Source: Corbicula japonica | Taxonomy: Eukaryota > Mollusca > Bivalvia > Venerida > Cyrenidae | Direction of reading: 5' to 3' | Length of the DNA stretch: 64,000 nucleotides | Assembly (NCBI GenBank): GCA_038501625.1 | Contig: JAZAYU010000182.1 | Span: forward strand, 62,001 to 126,000 | Shown: positions 22,813 through 35,265 of the stretch, piece after piece | Numbering within the stretch: position 1 is the stretch's first letter | Layout of the letters: each line of letters begins with the position of its first letter | The notes under the pieces: model-generated | The model's input: the letters and a program-made list of their open reading frames with translations, nothing else | The model's database searches: none | What the model was told of the DNA's origin: nothing | Made by a program: the position numbers and the translations under genes

Positions 22813-25800
22813 TTAGTCCTGAGCGGTTGTTGTTGTTTCAGTCTCTGTATCCGCCATTGATGTAGCAGTTTCCTCCCTTTCCTGATCACCTTCCTGTTGT
22901 TGTTGTTCTGAGGATGCACTCAAAGTCGTGTCCTCCTTCTTCACTGAACTCGGAGCTGACTTCGGCGGTGCAGGAGTCTCACGTCCTGATGTAAATAAAA
23001 GCATCTGAATTAATGTGCACAATATTTTTTTTAAATCAGCATCATTTATTGTTTAAAAAAGCTTTGGATGCTAAATTCAAATGTATGCTACAGCGAAAAC
23101 TAACTATGACAAGCAATCATCAGAATGAAATAAAAAACACAAAAAGAAAAATATGCAAACAGCTAAATATGTTTGACATTTTTTGGCCTCTGTGAATGCA
23201 AGTTTACATTTAAACTCTTTAGTGCACATATAAGGCAAGTGCAACCAGTATAGATCCAAATCAGCTGGCACATCCCAGCAATCTGACCTGGATCTGCACT
23301 GATGGCATCTTGGTCAAAATAATTTAATGAATCTAAGAGTGAACAGTGTAGATCCTGATCAGATAGCACAAATGTGCTGGCTGTTCTAGATCTACACTCT
23401 TCGCCCATGCAATAAAGGTATATCTATATGGTATATCTATGGGTTAACCTTTTCCTGTATAGATATACCTTTATTGCTAGGGCAAACAGTTTAGATCCAG
23501 ATCAGCCGGCACATCCGTGCCGTCTGATCAAGATCTAAACTGTTCGCTTTTTGATTCATAAGGTTATTTCTGACCAAAATGTGACCAGTGAAGATCCTGA
23601 TCAGACGGCACGGATGTGCCGGCTGATCTGGATCTACACTGGTCGCACATGCATTAAAATGCGTATACATCAAGGAAAGGGTTAAGTAAACAAAAATGGA
23701 GTATCAACAATGTGATGAAACTTGGTCATTTAGTACACTCCAATCTTCGAGCTCAATTTCTTACTTGTACCCAAAAAACTGGTGTAATTAGCTTGTAGCT
23801 TTTATTTTCTGACAGCTTTATATAATGTTATTGTTCCTCTTAAATCAGTTTTCCACAAAACTAGCTTCTATTTCAATTTGATACATATATTTTTTTAAAT
23901 ACTTAATATTAATACATTTTCAAGGACATAATTTCACACAGAAATAAATAAAAATCATATTTTCGTCCATGAATGAATTATACTCAAATTTCACGGGTCA
24001 CAATTTTGCACAAATTTAATAATGACATTTTTGTGTAGGGATAAATTTGCACACTTAAATTATAAAAGACAGCATTGCATGAATAGATTTAGCTGAGGAA
24101 TTTATTCCCCGCAACTGTGGCTGCGCAAAGTATGCAAAAATTTAAGATACACAAAATAACATGAATTAACAGTTTTAATAACCTACTTGGCTCTGGATAG
24201 GGTTTGTCGAAGTCGTCCACTCTAGAACTCTTCCACTCGATAAGTCTCTCTAAAGCTTGAAGATGATTAGCTACAATGTGGCTGCCGACACCCTGAAGCA
24301 TCTTGTGCGCCATGGCAACGCCAAACTGCACACGGTTAACATTGATGGAGGAAACCTCTCCCATTGAACGGGACAAGTTGTACGCCTTGTCAAAATATTT
24401 GGTGGCTTCATCATACTTGCCCTGAAATGAATGTACAGTTAATACCACAAGGTCACAGGCCATTAAATTTCTGAAATCAGGGCTGTGATTGGCTTATTTT
24501 GTCCAGGGACAATATGGTGTACAATTGCTATACAAGATGTTTTCTGATTGTTAGATACATTGTATTATAACTTTAAAAGGTTTTCTTTTGAAATGCAGGA
24601 ATAAGTTTGAAATTGACAAACAAATTCTATTTTGAATTTAAAAACCCTTTCATCTGAAATTTTAGATATGATTAAAGGTGGGTCCAAAAGTCTTGGGTGA
24701 CTGGATTCAGTGGCTTCCAGCAAAAAGTAGAGTTGGTGAACACATGGATTGACTACTATCACAGAATGCATCTTTGAATGCTCATAATTGCAGATATACA
24801 ATTCTCTTTCAAAATATCATTGAAACAAATCCACATCTGTGCTTTCTGATCTAAATCTGCACTGGTCATCTCTTGGTCAGAAATAACCTAATGACCTTAA
24901 AAGCAAACAAAGCGTATACTGATCAGACAGGACGAATGTTTACCAATGTGCCAGCTGATCTGGATCTACAATATTTACCAAAGCAATAAAGGTGTATCAA
25001 TGGAGGAAAGGGTTAATGAAAAACATGCAGATTTGACTTACCAGTGTGTTATAAATGTTGCCGAGGTTATGACAAGCTTTGCTGTAGGCATGCTCCTGGC
25101 CACTTTTCTCTGCTACCGTGACAAACTGCTTCAAGTATTCAATACTCTCTTCTACACGACCTTGTCTGAAATTAAATACAATCTAACCTTAAGTGTCAAC
25201 TTACTTTAACTCCTTAAAACCATCAATTTTCTCACTTTGGTCATATCTATCTATCTGAAACTCAGCCTATATGCATAAAAAAATCATTCTCAATAACTTT
25301 GTTGACTAGAAATTGGAGAAGAAAAAGTCTTAAGTTATTGAAAGCAATTTGTCCATCATCGAGAGAAGCACTTAATCCCTCTAAAAAGAAAATTGCAATG
25401 ACTATTTTAACACTTCACATCCTTCCATGGTTAATGTTAAGACCAGATTTCAATTAAACCTTTACTCCATATTTACGCATTTTAACATGTGACCAGTGTA
25501 AATCCAGATCAGCCAGCACATTCGTGTCCCATATGATATGGATCTTGACTGGTTGCATCTTGGTCAGAAAGAACCTAAGAATCTAAAAGCAAACAGTGTA
25601 AATACTGATCAAATGGCACAAATGTGCCAGCCAATCTGGATCTACACTGTTTGTCTCAATAAATTGTGTATATATGGGCCCAAGATCATAAAACTAAATC
25701 TGGAGATCAGTCTCAAATCTCAAGCATCTGATTGGCTGAAATGGCGACCAGTCGCCATTTCAGCCAATCAGATCCTTGAGATTTGAGACTGATCTCAAAA

Positions 25801-28800
25801 CTTAGTTTTATGATCTTGGGCCATGGAGTAATGGGTAAATTTAAGTTAGATAGTAACTTTGGCTCCCCTCCACTCCTACTGAATTTTTCAGCTAAAACTG
25901 CAACAATAAAACTTCGAAACAAACTTAATATCATTTTGTTCAAATCACTTAAATTGATAAAATAAGGAAAATGCCAAATTCATTAAATATAAATTAGATT
26001 TGTTAATGGAAAGAAAATTGTGTATTTGTTCGCCGTGAATATAGATGACAACAACACAAATATTCTGACAGTGTTTTACAACGTGCATTTATTTTTATCA
26101 CTGCTTGTTTCTTGAATACTCCAGCTACAGCGTGCAAAGTGCAATACAATGTATAATCATTCAATGTTTAGTTGTTTTGAAAATCAATTAAAGGCAAGTG
26201 ATCATTCAAATTCACAAAGTAAACAATGGCTTTTTGTGACACAAGTAAGCAAGCAACAGCTTTCTTTTGTACATTCCAGGGACGAGTCCAGAGGGGTATT
26301 CAATAGGTGTTGTTGAAACCCCTTTTGGGGAAGCCTTATTATATTTTCAGGGGGATTTTGGAGAGAGTTGGAAATAATCATCTAACTACTCAAGAACTGC
26401 CCCAAACTAACCCTCTTTCTGAAAATCTTGCATTCAGCTGTGCATTCAATACTACAAAATACCACTTATTACAACAGCAAACCTACCAGTGTTCTCTAGT
26501 CTAAATACTAACAGCAATGTACAATTAGTTTAATTAATACTAATGTTTTATTAACAGTAGGCTTAGTTAAACACATGTACAGCACAATGACTGAATAGCA
26601 TGAATTCCAAATAATTTTACTCAAATGCCTAAAACAAGATTTACAAGATTCTTTACTGAAGTTTACAATCTGTGACCAGTGAAGAAACCGACCAGTCCGC
26701 ACATGTCTGCAGGCTTATCAGTGTCAACACTGTTCACTTTACAGAAACACCTTTATTGCTAGGGCGAACAGTTTAGATCCAGATCAGCCGGCACATCCGT
26801 GCCGTCTGATCAGGATCTAAACTGTTCGCTTTTTGATTCATTAGGTTATTTCTGACCAAAATGCGACCAGTGCAGATCCTGATCAGACGGCACGGATGTG
26901 CCGGCTGATCTGGATCTACACTGGTCGCACATGCGTAAAAATGTGTATATATCCAGGAAAGGGTTAAGTGAATTAATTTTGAAATACACTCCTATAAACT
27001 AATAACCCTTTACTTAATGGGACATGACATATATCACATGGGCAACAAATGTAGATCCAGATCAGCCAACAACCTGTACATGTACCGTCATTGTTCGAAT
27101 ATAAGCCGCACTTATGTATAAGCCGCACCGCCCCAAATGTGATAGAACAGATGAAAATGGTTTAACACAATGTATAAGCAGTCAAACCTGTGTATTAGCC
27201 GCACCCCCAACTTTTTACTTCCGAATTCTGGGGAAAAAGCGCGGCTTATATTCAAACAATGACGGTAATCAGGATCTACACAGTTTGCTTTTTGATTTAT
27301 AAGATTGTTTGTGATAAAGAAGTAAACAGTGTAGATCCAGATCAGAAAGCATGGATGTGCTGGTTGATCTGGATCTATACTATTTGGCCACGAGATAAAA
27401 AATATTATATAGTTAAAGGGTTAACTGAAATTTTTAAAGATTAAAGAAACTCAAGTCCATTAAACCAGTTATATAGGTCAAGGAGTTAAATATACTTTCT
27501 GACTTAAAATCTTACCTTGCAAAGGTTTTAGCGATCGCATCACAAGCTTTTCCAATACCTTCCTTGTCATCTGTTGACCGACAGATCTCTAAATACGTCT
27601 CCAAATGCTGAAATATGACATATGTTATACCGTCATTGTCTGAATATAAGCCGCACTTTTTTTCCAGAATTTGACAGTAAAACGTTGGGGGTGCGGCTAA
27701 TACACAGTTTTGGCTGCTTATACATTGCGTTAAGCCATTTTCATCTGTTTCATCAGGTTTAGGGGGTGCAGCTTATATATGAGTGCGGCTTATATTCGAA
27801 CAATGACGGTAATAAATCCACAACTGTCAAATTAGACAAAAGTTGACAATTCCTGACCAGTATCAATTAACCCTTTACTCGATATATATGCATTTTATAG
27901 CATGTGCGACCAGTGTAGACCCAGATCAGCCATGCCATCTACACTGGTCACATCTTGGTTAGATATAACCTGCGCTGAATCTAAAAGAAAACAGAGTAGA
28001 TCCAAATCAGACTGCAGGGATATGCCGACTGATCTGGATCTACACTGTTCGCCCATGAAATAAAGGTGGATGTATGGAGCAATGGGTTAATAGTTCAATC
28101 ATGCTAAAAAGGTCAGACCAGGGTCCATATCAAAGAACCTCTGTATTGTTTACAACTATCCCAGCTAAATGTTTACCAGTGAGAAATGTTTGAGACAAAG
28201 TTATCAAAAACTTTCTGAATGAGGCTTCTTTATAAAGAACAGCAGCGTTAAGTATTGACCAGAGTATTGTTTTCCCAGAGCATATATTTACACAATGTTT
28301 GTCTCTTAGTTATATTTTTATTTGATGACACAAATACATGAATGCTTCCATACCATAAACAATCAGAATTCTTATTTCATTTACTGAATCAATGTTTCTG
28401 CTAATCTCTTCATTAAAAACAGAACAATTATAACAAATTTTATGACAAAATGTTATTAACAAGGTGTAACACCTTATGGCGGAATAATATGTTTAGTGGT
28501 TTTACTGCTATTCATTTTACTGTAGTATCATTCAATTTTGTGGCAATGAATAATATTGCAAATGCTGCTAAACAGGCTGTTACAAGCCACAGGTTTTTTA
28601 TTTGACAACATATTCTATTTAAAATTCTCAAAATAAAGTGATTTTATAGCACTGACAACACTGTATACTTTATATTCCAAAATCATTCCAAAAAATAAAA
28701 TAACCCTTCCCTCCATAGATACATCATTATTGCATGGGCAAACACCGTCATTGTTCGAATATAAGCCGCATTCATGTATAAGCCGCACCCTTCTAAACCT

Positions 28801-31800
28801 GATGGAACAGATGAAAATGGCTTAATGCAATGTATAAGCAGCCCAACCTGTGTATTAGCCGCACCCCCAACTTTTTACTGCCAAATTCTGGAAAAAAAGT
28901 GCGGCTTATATTCAGACAATGACGGCAGTTTAGATCCAGATAAGCCAGCACATCTGTGCTCTCTGTTCAGGATCTACACTTTTCTCCTTTAGACTCATTA
29001 GGTTATTTGTGACCAAGATGTAAACAGTGTAGATCCAGATCAGATGGCAGAAATGTGTCAACTGATCTGGCTCTACACTGTTGGCACATGTAAAAAAATG
29101 TATATAAACAATATTTTATTTATTATACAAAACATCATAATCATTCACAAACAGAATTGAAAATAAAGTTATAATAACTTGTTTAACCTCTCTCCAGAAA
29201 CAATGTGTATACGGAGTAAAAAGTAGAACATTCTCTAAATAAACTGATATCACAGTCTGATATCACAGTTCTGACAACTATGGGTAGTTTTATCCCAAAT
29301 GCATGGCAAACAAATTAATTAAACTTACAGTGAGTGCAGTTTCGCTGTTGCCAGCACTATCAGCAGCCAGCCCCAGTTTGTACGCCGCCTCTCCCTCCAG
29401 CTTCTGCTGTTGACCTGTAACAGAAAATGTCCCTTCTTATCAGCTTTGTGCACAATCTTGCAAACTCATTACTAAGGTTTCATTTTATTTTGCGCTGGAT
29501 AAATTTTCGCTTATTTCATGCTAGGGATTGTGTGAAATTCAACCACAGTGAACAGTGTTCATAGATATTAAATAAAATTGGACAAACTCATGCCCCACAA
29601 ATAATAACATTATTTACAGTTTTTCACAAAACTTCATCACCCCTAAATTTAATGGCACCAAAGTATTAGATAGGATGTCAGTCGCACAGCCCCTGTAGCT
29701 TCTTTTCAAAACTATTTTCTGATCTGGGCAATAACTTAAAAATGTTACTCTCAGAGAGGTAGAAATGAGCTGCGATCTGGTAAAATCACCTAGTAACTTA
29801 AGCATCCTCGTTAGCTATTTGCAAAGACCAACAAAAATTAAAATAGTTCTCAAAAGCAATGACAACTTCAATGCATTTACAATGGCCGCGAGAAAGCATT
29901 TAACTGATCCATAACCTTTGGGTCTGAAATGAAACCGAGACTAGAGATAAGTCTCCAATCAAAAACTTAGGAATTGAGATTGGTCTACAATATATGTTGC
30001 TCAAGATTATAGAACTGTGACATGCCTCATTTTGAATTAGTCCAGAATTTCGGCAAAGGCAGACTTACTTTCTTTAGCAGAGTTGTAGGCCTTGGTGAGG
30101 TATTCCAGCATTAACTCGGCATCCTCTTGTTCCAACCTCTCTCCTATAGTTGTGTATATTCTGAACAGATGTATACACGAGTCTGTGTAAAAGGAAATGC
30201 CGTCTGCTGTTGTCCATTCTTTGTTATCCTTTGCCAAGCTGTAGTAAGCCTCGAAATGCTCTGCTGCATTGTAATAGTTTGCTGAAACGTAAATATGTTC
30301 TTTAAATATTTCATTTCTGTAAAATCATTAAAATTCAACAGATTCTAATTTTCCTACCTTTTGTTGGCAGATTGATTCACAAATTTTAAACCACCATGAA
30401 ATAAAGAACTGAACATAATCCTAGTTTAGAAAATTGAGTTCCCTGATATTAAGAATCCATGAAAATGGTCTCTAACGGAAAATCACGAAATTTTTCGCCC
30501 ACAAATAAAAGTGCATCCACAGTACCTGGTTTATTCACAGAAAATCTGACTTTGACAATGATAATTGCTGTGTTTTTCTCACATTATTACAGGCCGTCCT
30601 TTTCATTTATAATTTACACGAACTTGCTTTTTAGCCTGTCCCAAAACATGGGGCATCCATTAATACATTTAACTTTACATTACATTCTTCAAGCAATTTG
30701 CATTTATAACTTTCATAGTTTGTTTGGATCACTTGTAGCTGTTACTCAATTTAAGAGCAACAAATTTTTATTGTCTTTACTGAGGTTTTGCACAAAGCAG
30801 ATGGTATAAGCACAGTGCCACATTTTTGTAGATGCTTTACCTTTTAAAGTTGAATGAGGTCTTTTAGATCAAATGCACTAGGTAGTTAAAAAGTTGATTT
30901 GACAAAATCAAGTTTGTAAATGAGCTTACATTAAGAACACTAAAGTTTAACCCTTTTCTCCATATATATATGCATTTTAACGCATGTGTAACCCGTGTAT
31001 CATCCAAATCCATGCCATCTGATTTGAATCTGCACTGTTCTGGTATGTATTATCCAAATGCAATCTGATTAAAAACCATCTCCTGAAAACCACTATGCTA
31101 TTAGTACTGATGGGGAGTCACTAACAACTGTTTTAATCAACAACCTTCCGAACCCTTCTGATTGTAGCTTACAAAATCCCAAAGTACTTAATGACTGCAG
31201 TATGGTAAAAGCATTCCAAACATGTATACACAGTGACACCCTGTGTAAGGCATATTTTATTGAAGATATGAGTGTTTTGAATATCAGGGAAAACTGCTAT
31301 AACTTTTATATGGTGTTCAGTGAAATATTTAAAAAAAACTAGAATGTGTCCTCGGACACTGATGCCCCTACTGCTGCAACATAATTTTTAATAACAAAGG
31401 GACATAACTCTGGTAAAAATGGTCGCAGGAAAAAATCCATTTTTAAAGATCATCTACACATCCTGCTTAATCATCTGTGCAAGTTTAAATGAAATCAGCC
31501 TTGCCACAAGATTTGGGGACGGAGGAACGTACGGACGGACGTACAGACGAGTGCAACTCTATATGCCTCCCACTTTGTGGGGGCATAATAAGCAATCAAC
31601 AAACATACCATTTTCTTCCTGAGCTAGAGCCACATTACAAAATCCTTCAGCTCTGACTTTGCCACCATCTGTGGTCACGAGACCACTGGTATCAAGGCAC
31701 GTGTCGAAGAAATGATCGGCTAACCACTTGTCATTGGCTGTTTGGAAATATCTCGCAAGCTCATACCTCTCCCTGTAAACCTCCTGAAAGTCTCCTGAAA

Positions 31801-33463
31801 CAGGAAGAACAGTTTCAGAACATGCCATTTGATAAATTTGCACTTGCAGCTGCCGGTTTTTTTTATTGATGGAATATGGCTGTTATAACGTGTGAACAGA
31901 GTAGATCCAGATCAGCTGGCACACTTGTGCCATCTTATCAGTATCTACATTGTTCACTTTTAGATTCATTGGGTTATATCTGACCAGTCTAAATCCAGAT
32001 CAGTTGGCATGAATGTGCTAGATGATCTGGATCTACACTGGTTGCACATGCAAAAAGGTAAGTATGAAGTCAAGAAATAAACTATTATTCACACCTTAAC
32101 ATCCATAGATAACAGAGATTAGTGATAGCGTACAGACTACTTTTCACACAAAAACTGAGATTATTTTTCAATCATGTGTGTGGGGTGTTGTTAAAAGAAA
32201 TCCAGATCTAATAAATTTGTTGTTTCTTTTCCATAGAATTATTGATATTATATGTGGTTAACCATGCACTTATTGTTTTTTGCCTACATGAATTAATTTA
32301 GGATGTACTTGAATCATTTACCACATGCGAACTGTGTGGATCCAGACAAGCCAGTAAGTCTGTGCCATCTGATCAGGACCTGCACTGTTTTCTTTTGATT
32401 CATAAGGTCTTTTCTGATCAAGAAGTGACCAGTGTATATCCACATCTGATGGTAAAAATATTCCAGCTGATCTGAATTTACACTGGTTGACATGTGAAAT
32501 AAAAAACAATGTTGTATATGGAGTAAATCATTATGTGAAACAAAGAAAGCACTTTAAGAAAACAAATTTACCTTTTCTCTGTGCAGTCTCAGCTCTGGTT
32601 AAATGGTATTTTAGCACATCAAGTTTATCATGTTGGTCTTGTAACAAAGTAATACTCCACATAAGTGATTCTGGACCAGCTTGAAGACGCTGGTCCTCCT
32701 GTCTTTTCATGAGTGCAAAAAGTTCACAGAATGATAAATGAAACCCATTTTGTAACATGTCAACACACAGATTATGTTTGTAAGTATTCCGATACCTGAA
32801 ATATAAAAGCATTCAGAAATTGGTTCATGAAACAGAAAATTGTTTTTAGAAAGAGTTAAGTTTAACCCTTTACTCCATAGTTACATCTTTACTGCATGGG
32901 TGAACAATGTAGATCCAGATCAGCCTGCACATCCATGCTGTCTGATCAGGATATACACTGTTTGCTTCTCGGTAAGATATAACCTAATGACTCTAAAAGC
33001 AAATAGTACAGATCCTGATCAGACGGCATCGATGTGCTTGCTGATCTTGATCTACACTGGTCACACATAAAGGATTAAAATTTTGTAATAGAAATTTAAA
33101 TTTGTATATATTATAAGTATCAAGAGAAAGAGTGCTTAAAAAACCCCAAAACATGCTAGATTATAATGTTTGTATACATGTATGTGCCATTTTCATTGAA
33201 ATTTTTTTAAAAATATAATTGACCAACAATTTTTAAGCTTACGCTGTAGTTTGCCGCTTTGTCAGCATAGGCTGTGAAAATGACTGGTCTATATCAACAA
33301 TCTTTTTCTTTTTCTGTATTGGTTTTAATCGCCCACTTGGTGGTCCTTTGGGTGGAGCAGGTGCAAAGTGAACCGGCTGACTGTGTTTCATAGAGCCCAT
33401 CATTCCTGTGTTACCCCCATTCTTGGCTCCTTGTATAGGGGGTAATGTGTGTGCAGCAGCCAT
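22813..33463 (-). CDS. TTC29: Tetratricopeptide repeat protein 29-like (axonemal)
   Basis: Nine coding exons, in transcript order: 33463-33243, 32795-32572, 31794-31609, 30281-30069, 29414-29329, 27607-27516, 25165-25042, 24421-24187, 22985-22813. Phases agree at every junction and give 517 residues (human TTC29 is about 475). Residues 1-70 are a Pro/Lys-rich head; exon 2 has the family block YRNTYKHNLCVDML and FCELFALMKR, then KLDVLKYHLTRAE. TPR-like helices follow: DKWLADHFFD, AAEHFEAYYSLAK, EAAYKLGLAA, EESIEYLKQFV, ACHNLGNIYNTLGKYDEA. The last exon is a Ser/Glu/Gln/Thr-rich tail. In vertebrates TTC29 is a sperm-flagellum and ciliary protein whose loss causes asthenozoospermia; the same role is inferred here. 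The ATG is the first in a block following a likely acceptor (CTTAG before GGCCAAG), so the 5' UTR is probably split. Introns are full of family A and B elements. Confidence 0.93.
23210..23443. mobile_element. Family A MITE in TTC29 intron
   Basis: Degraded left end TAAACTCTTTAGTGC; right end GTATATCTATGGGTTAA. Its right TTAA is shared with the next copy. Confidence 0.7.
23444..23685. mobile_element. Family A MITE, near-consensus, abutting another copy
   Basis: 242 bp, TTAA to TTAA, reverse orientation to 21773-22014. Sharing the TTAA with the copy on its left shows two insertions at one target. Confidence 0.85.
24830..25016. mobile_element. Family A MITE, left end lost
   Basis: Begins inside the left hairpin (CCACATCTGTGCTTTCTGAT) and ends ATGGAGGAAAGGGTTAA, 26 bp from TTC29 exon 7. 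Confidence 0.7.
25454..25838. mobile_element. Family A MITE carrying a nested family C palindrome
   Basis: TTAAACCTTTACTCCATA to ATGGAGTAATGGGTAA; 147 bp of family C DNA (25676-25822) interrupts the right arm between TATAT and ATGGAG. Confidence 0.8.
25676..25822. mobile_element. Family C foldback palindrome nested in family A
   Basis: Starts GGGCCCAAGATCATAAAACT and ends with the reverse complement; the centre ATGGCGACCAGTCGCCAT is identical to that at 18474-18606. Only a few mismatches break a stem of about 70 bp. Confidence 0.85.
26330..26450. repeat. Dispersed repeat, inverted copy at 46560-46660
   Basis: CCCTCTTTCTGAAAATCTTGCATTCAGC here corresponds in reverse to AGCTGAATGCAAGATTTCCAGAAAGGG at 46577. 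No ends were defined. (Motifs quoted as fragments: CTTGCATTCAGC / GCTGAATGCAAG.). Confidence 0.45.
26745..26967. mobile_element. Family A MITE, left terminus missing
   Basis: Both hairpins are nearly consensus; right end CAGGAAAGGGTTAA. The left begins at ACACCTTTATTGCTAGGGCG, without TTAACCC. Confidence 0.8.
27001..27424. mobile_element. Family A MITE with nested family B element
   Basis: TAACCCTTTACTTAATGGG to AGTTAAAGGGTTAA. The family B copy at 27085-27265 splits the left hairpin, duplicating TA. Confidence 0.8.
27085..27265. mobile_element. Family B MITE nested in family A
   Basis: CCGTCATTGTTCGAATATAA to TTATATTCAAACAATGACGG with TA on both sides. Internal GTATAAGCCGCACC and AACTTTTTACTTCCGAATTC are shared with the other copies. 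Confidence 0.85.
27630..27809. mobile_element. Family B MITE in TTC29 intron
   Basis: Flanked by TA on both sides; opposite orientation to 27085-27265. This is the one copy not associated with a family A element, though one starts 58 bp away. Confidence 0.85.
27867..28090. mobile_element. Family A MITE
   Basis: TTAACCCTTTACTCGATATA to ATGGAGCAATGGGTTAA. The left hairpin core has lost about 20 bp. Confidence 0.8.
28701..29226. mobile_element. Family A MITE with nested family B element and a second right-arm interruption
   Basis: Begins TAACCCTTCCCTCCATAGAT and ends GTGTATACGGAGTAAAAAG. Family B sits at 28745-28925 exactly between GGGCAAACA and CAGTTTAGATCC. About 100 bp of unassigned AT-rich sequence interrupts the right arm after 29105. 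Confidence 0.7.
28745..28925. mobile_element. Family B MITE nested in family A
   Basis: The flanking dinucleotide is CA on both sides, not TA, so the target need not be TA. Same orientation as 27085-27265. Confidence 0.8.
30947..31045. mobile_element. Family A MITE fragment
   Basis: TTAACCCTTTTCTCCATATA and an eroded left hairpin; the right half is absent. Confidence 0.6.
31341..31590 (-). mobile_element. Helitron-like short element
   Basis: On the - strand it ends GTGTCCGAGGACACATTCTAG followed by T: a short hairpin, about eight bases, then CTAG, the 3' pattern of Helitrons (CTRR). The same end occurs on the + strand at 41066 and 48653. The other end has TATGCCCCCACAAAGTGGG and GTCCGTCCGTACG. 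It lies in TTC29 intron 3; no coding. Confidence 0.55.
31866..32068. mobile_element. Family A MITE, ends eroded
   Basis: GGAATATGGCTGTTATAACG arm, two hairpins and spacer AGATTCATTGGGTTATATCT are recognisable. Confidence 0.65.
32313..32527. mobile_element. Family A MITE, ends eroded
   Basis: Two degraded hairpins separated by TTGATTCATAAGGTCTTTTC; the right arm ends TATATGGAGTAAATC. It lies 45 bp from TTC29 exon 2. Confidence 0.65.
32862..33076. mobile_element. Family A MITE in TTC29 intron 1
   Basis: TTAACCCTTTACTCCATAGT on the left; the right arm is shortened to CACATAAAGGATTAA. Confidence 0.75.
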
Positions 33464-34585
33464 CTTGGCCCTAAGTTTCAGATAAATATAATTACATATT
33501 GCCTTATTTATTTTCTAATAAAACTAACAGCCTAAACTACATTTGGGAAGGTATTTACATTGTCCAATTAAAATATATGAAAAGGGAACTAAAATAGATG
33601 AAAGGGAACTAAATTGAAAGCCATCGAACACCAAAAATATGAAAGTATTGCAGGTTCGGTTTGATTGAGCCTGTTCATGGGCAGTAATGGAAATGCATAT
33701 ACTGCCACGTCGTCTAGCCCCGGGTTGAGCACAATTCAATATTTACACCAATAAACAGTACAATTTTGATCCATTCCAAACGATGGTATGCATGGTAAGG
33801 CATTGTCATTATGTGGTCTGTGTTCATTTTAACCAGTATAAGTAAATTTTGTAGAAATCTGTCAACCTGAAAGCTGGCATCTACCTGCAAATTAGTACAA
33901 ATATTTTGCAAAGCCCACATTGGGAGCTAAGCAGTTAAGAAGAAAAAAACAACAACAACAATGCAACCACGCAGCCTTGATATGCCTATCAGATCTTATG
34001 AGAATTTTGAGAATTTCAAATTTTGTTGTATCATTTTAAAATAAAACATACAACAATTGGTAGTAAAATGTTTTTAAAGTTGTACCTTTTAAGGTTTCTT
34101 CCGCTATTTTTGTAACTACATGAAAACGTAAAATAAGTCGGCCATTAGGCTTTATGTTGTCATGACAGTGAAGAGCAGCAGCAAATAAACTTAATTTCCA
34201 TACTGAATATATAAGGTTTTTAAATATTTAAAATATAAAATATATCAATTATTAATTTTAACACTTTAAAATTTACAGCTTGGCTTAAAACAATATTTGA
34301 AAAAAATAATTTCTAGCAGCGAGCAGCAAATGGCTTGTTCGAAAACAAGCGCCCAGTAAGAGTGATTAATTTGTAATTTTCTCGGGTCAATATTTCTCCC
34401 CCTTCAGCGAATGTCATGTATTGAATTCTCATTTCATTTGAAGATCTAAAAAGGATTATTGATTTGGTATTTGTAGACGTATGTTTGCTTGTTGCAGGTA
34501 GATTTTAAAATGAGTTTATAAAAAAAAAAATCATCAGTATCAATAGACGCTTATAAAAATAATGAAGTTTTCTCTAGTTATCTGT
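33464..34585. promoter_or_regulatory. Divergent intergenic region, TTC29 side
   Basis: No coding exon seen. It lies between the TTC29 start and the inverted-repeat element at 34586, and should hold TTC29 non-coding exon(s) and promoter. No TATA box or CpG-rich block is convincing. Confidence 0.35.
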
Positions 34586-35265
34586 TGGGTGCGTTCAGGG
34601 TTCTCCCATCGGTATGAAATGGTACCATCGGTAAAAATTGGTAGCCATCGGTAACAGCATACTTACCGATGGTATTGCTGTTGGCAGCAAATACTCCCGC
34701 GTCTCTACGAGTAGGGTAGCTTTGGCAGCCTCGTTTTGAGTGAGGAAATGGTACCATCGGCAATAATCAGTAGGCTAGCCGTTGGTACATACAACGGTAC
34801 CAGAAAAACAAAAGCAGCTCCTTTTCAGTATTCACTGATGGGCCATTAGCTCGACTGATTGTCAGGGCATTTTCCACATCCAATAATGGTGTTTAGAAGA
34901 GTCACGAGAGAGCATGACATGACTCTTAAAGACATCCTATGAATACAGGGGGATAATTTGTTCATAGAAGTTGGTACAAAATATCTCCTCTGTTTAATAA
35001 GGAACACGGAACACATCACTGTTTGACAGACTTGAAGTAATCACCCATGATTGAAGAACATAGTTTTGTTTTTGATGCATTACAACCGCAGGTATAGCCC
35101 GTCTCACTCTTCTCATGCGTTCTTCCGCCATGTTGTTTGCCAATTAGTACCTTTAATCGTTCAGAGTACCTTGGTTGCCGATGGTATATTTGGTTACCAT
35201 CGGTAACCATTGATTGCCTATGGTATGTAACTGGTTACCAGCTGTGAGAACCTTGAACGCACCCA
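34586..35265. mobile_element. Inverted-repeat element with GGGTGCGTTC ends
   Basis: TGGGTGCGTTCAGGGTTCTC at the left is answered by GAGAACCTTGAACGCACCCA at the right (one base differs). The inside has many ACCATCGGTAA-type units in both orientations and no transposase frame. Target duplication not identified. Confidence 0.65.

Noticed and set aside
23491..23673. Many 60-80 codon frames with PDQ(P/T)A-type peptides (e.g. 21713, 41224, 63907 region)
   Set aside because: All fall in family A MITEs; the shared peptides come from the repeated DNA, not from a gene family.
26508..26702. 64-codon - strand frame
   Set aside because: In a TTC29 intron on the same strand but without splice sites that keep phase, and not needed by the gene model.
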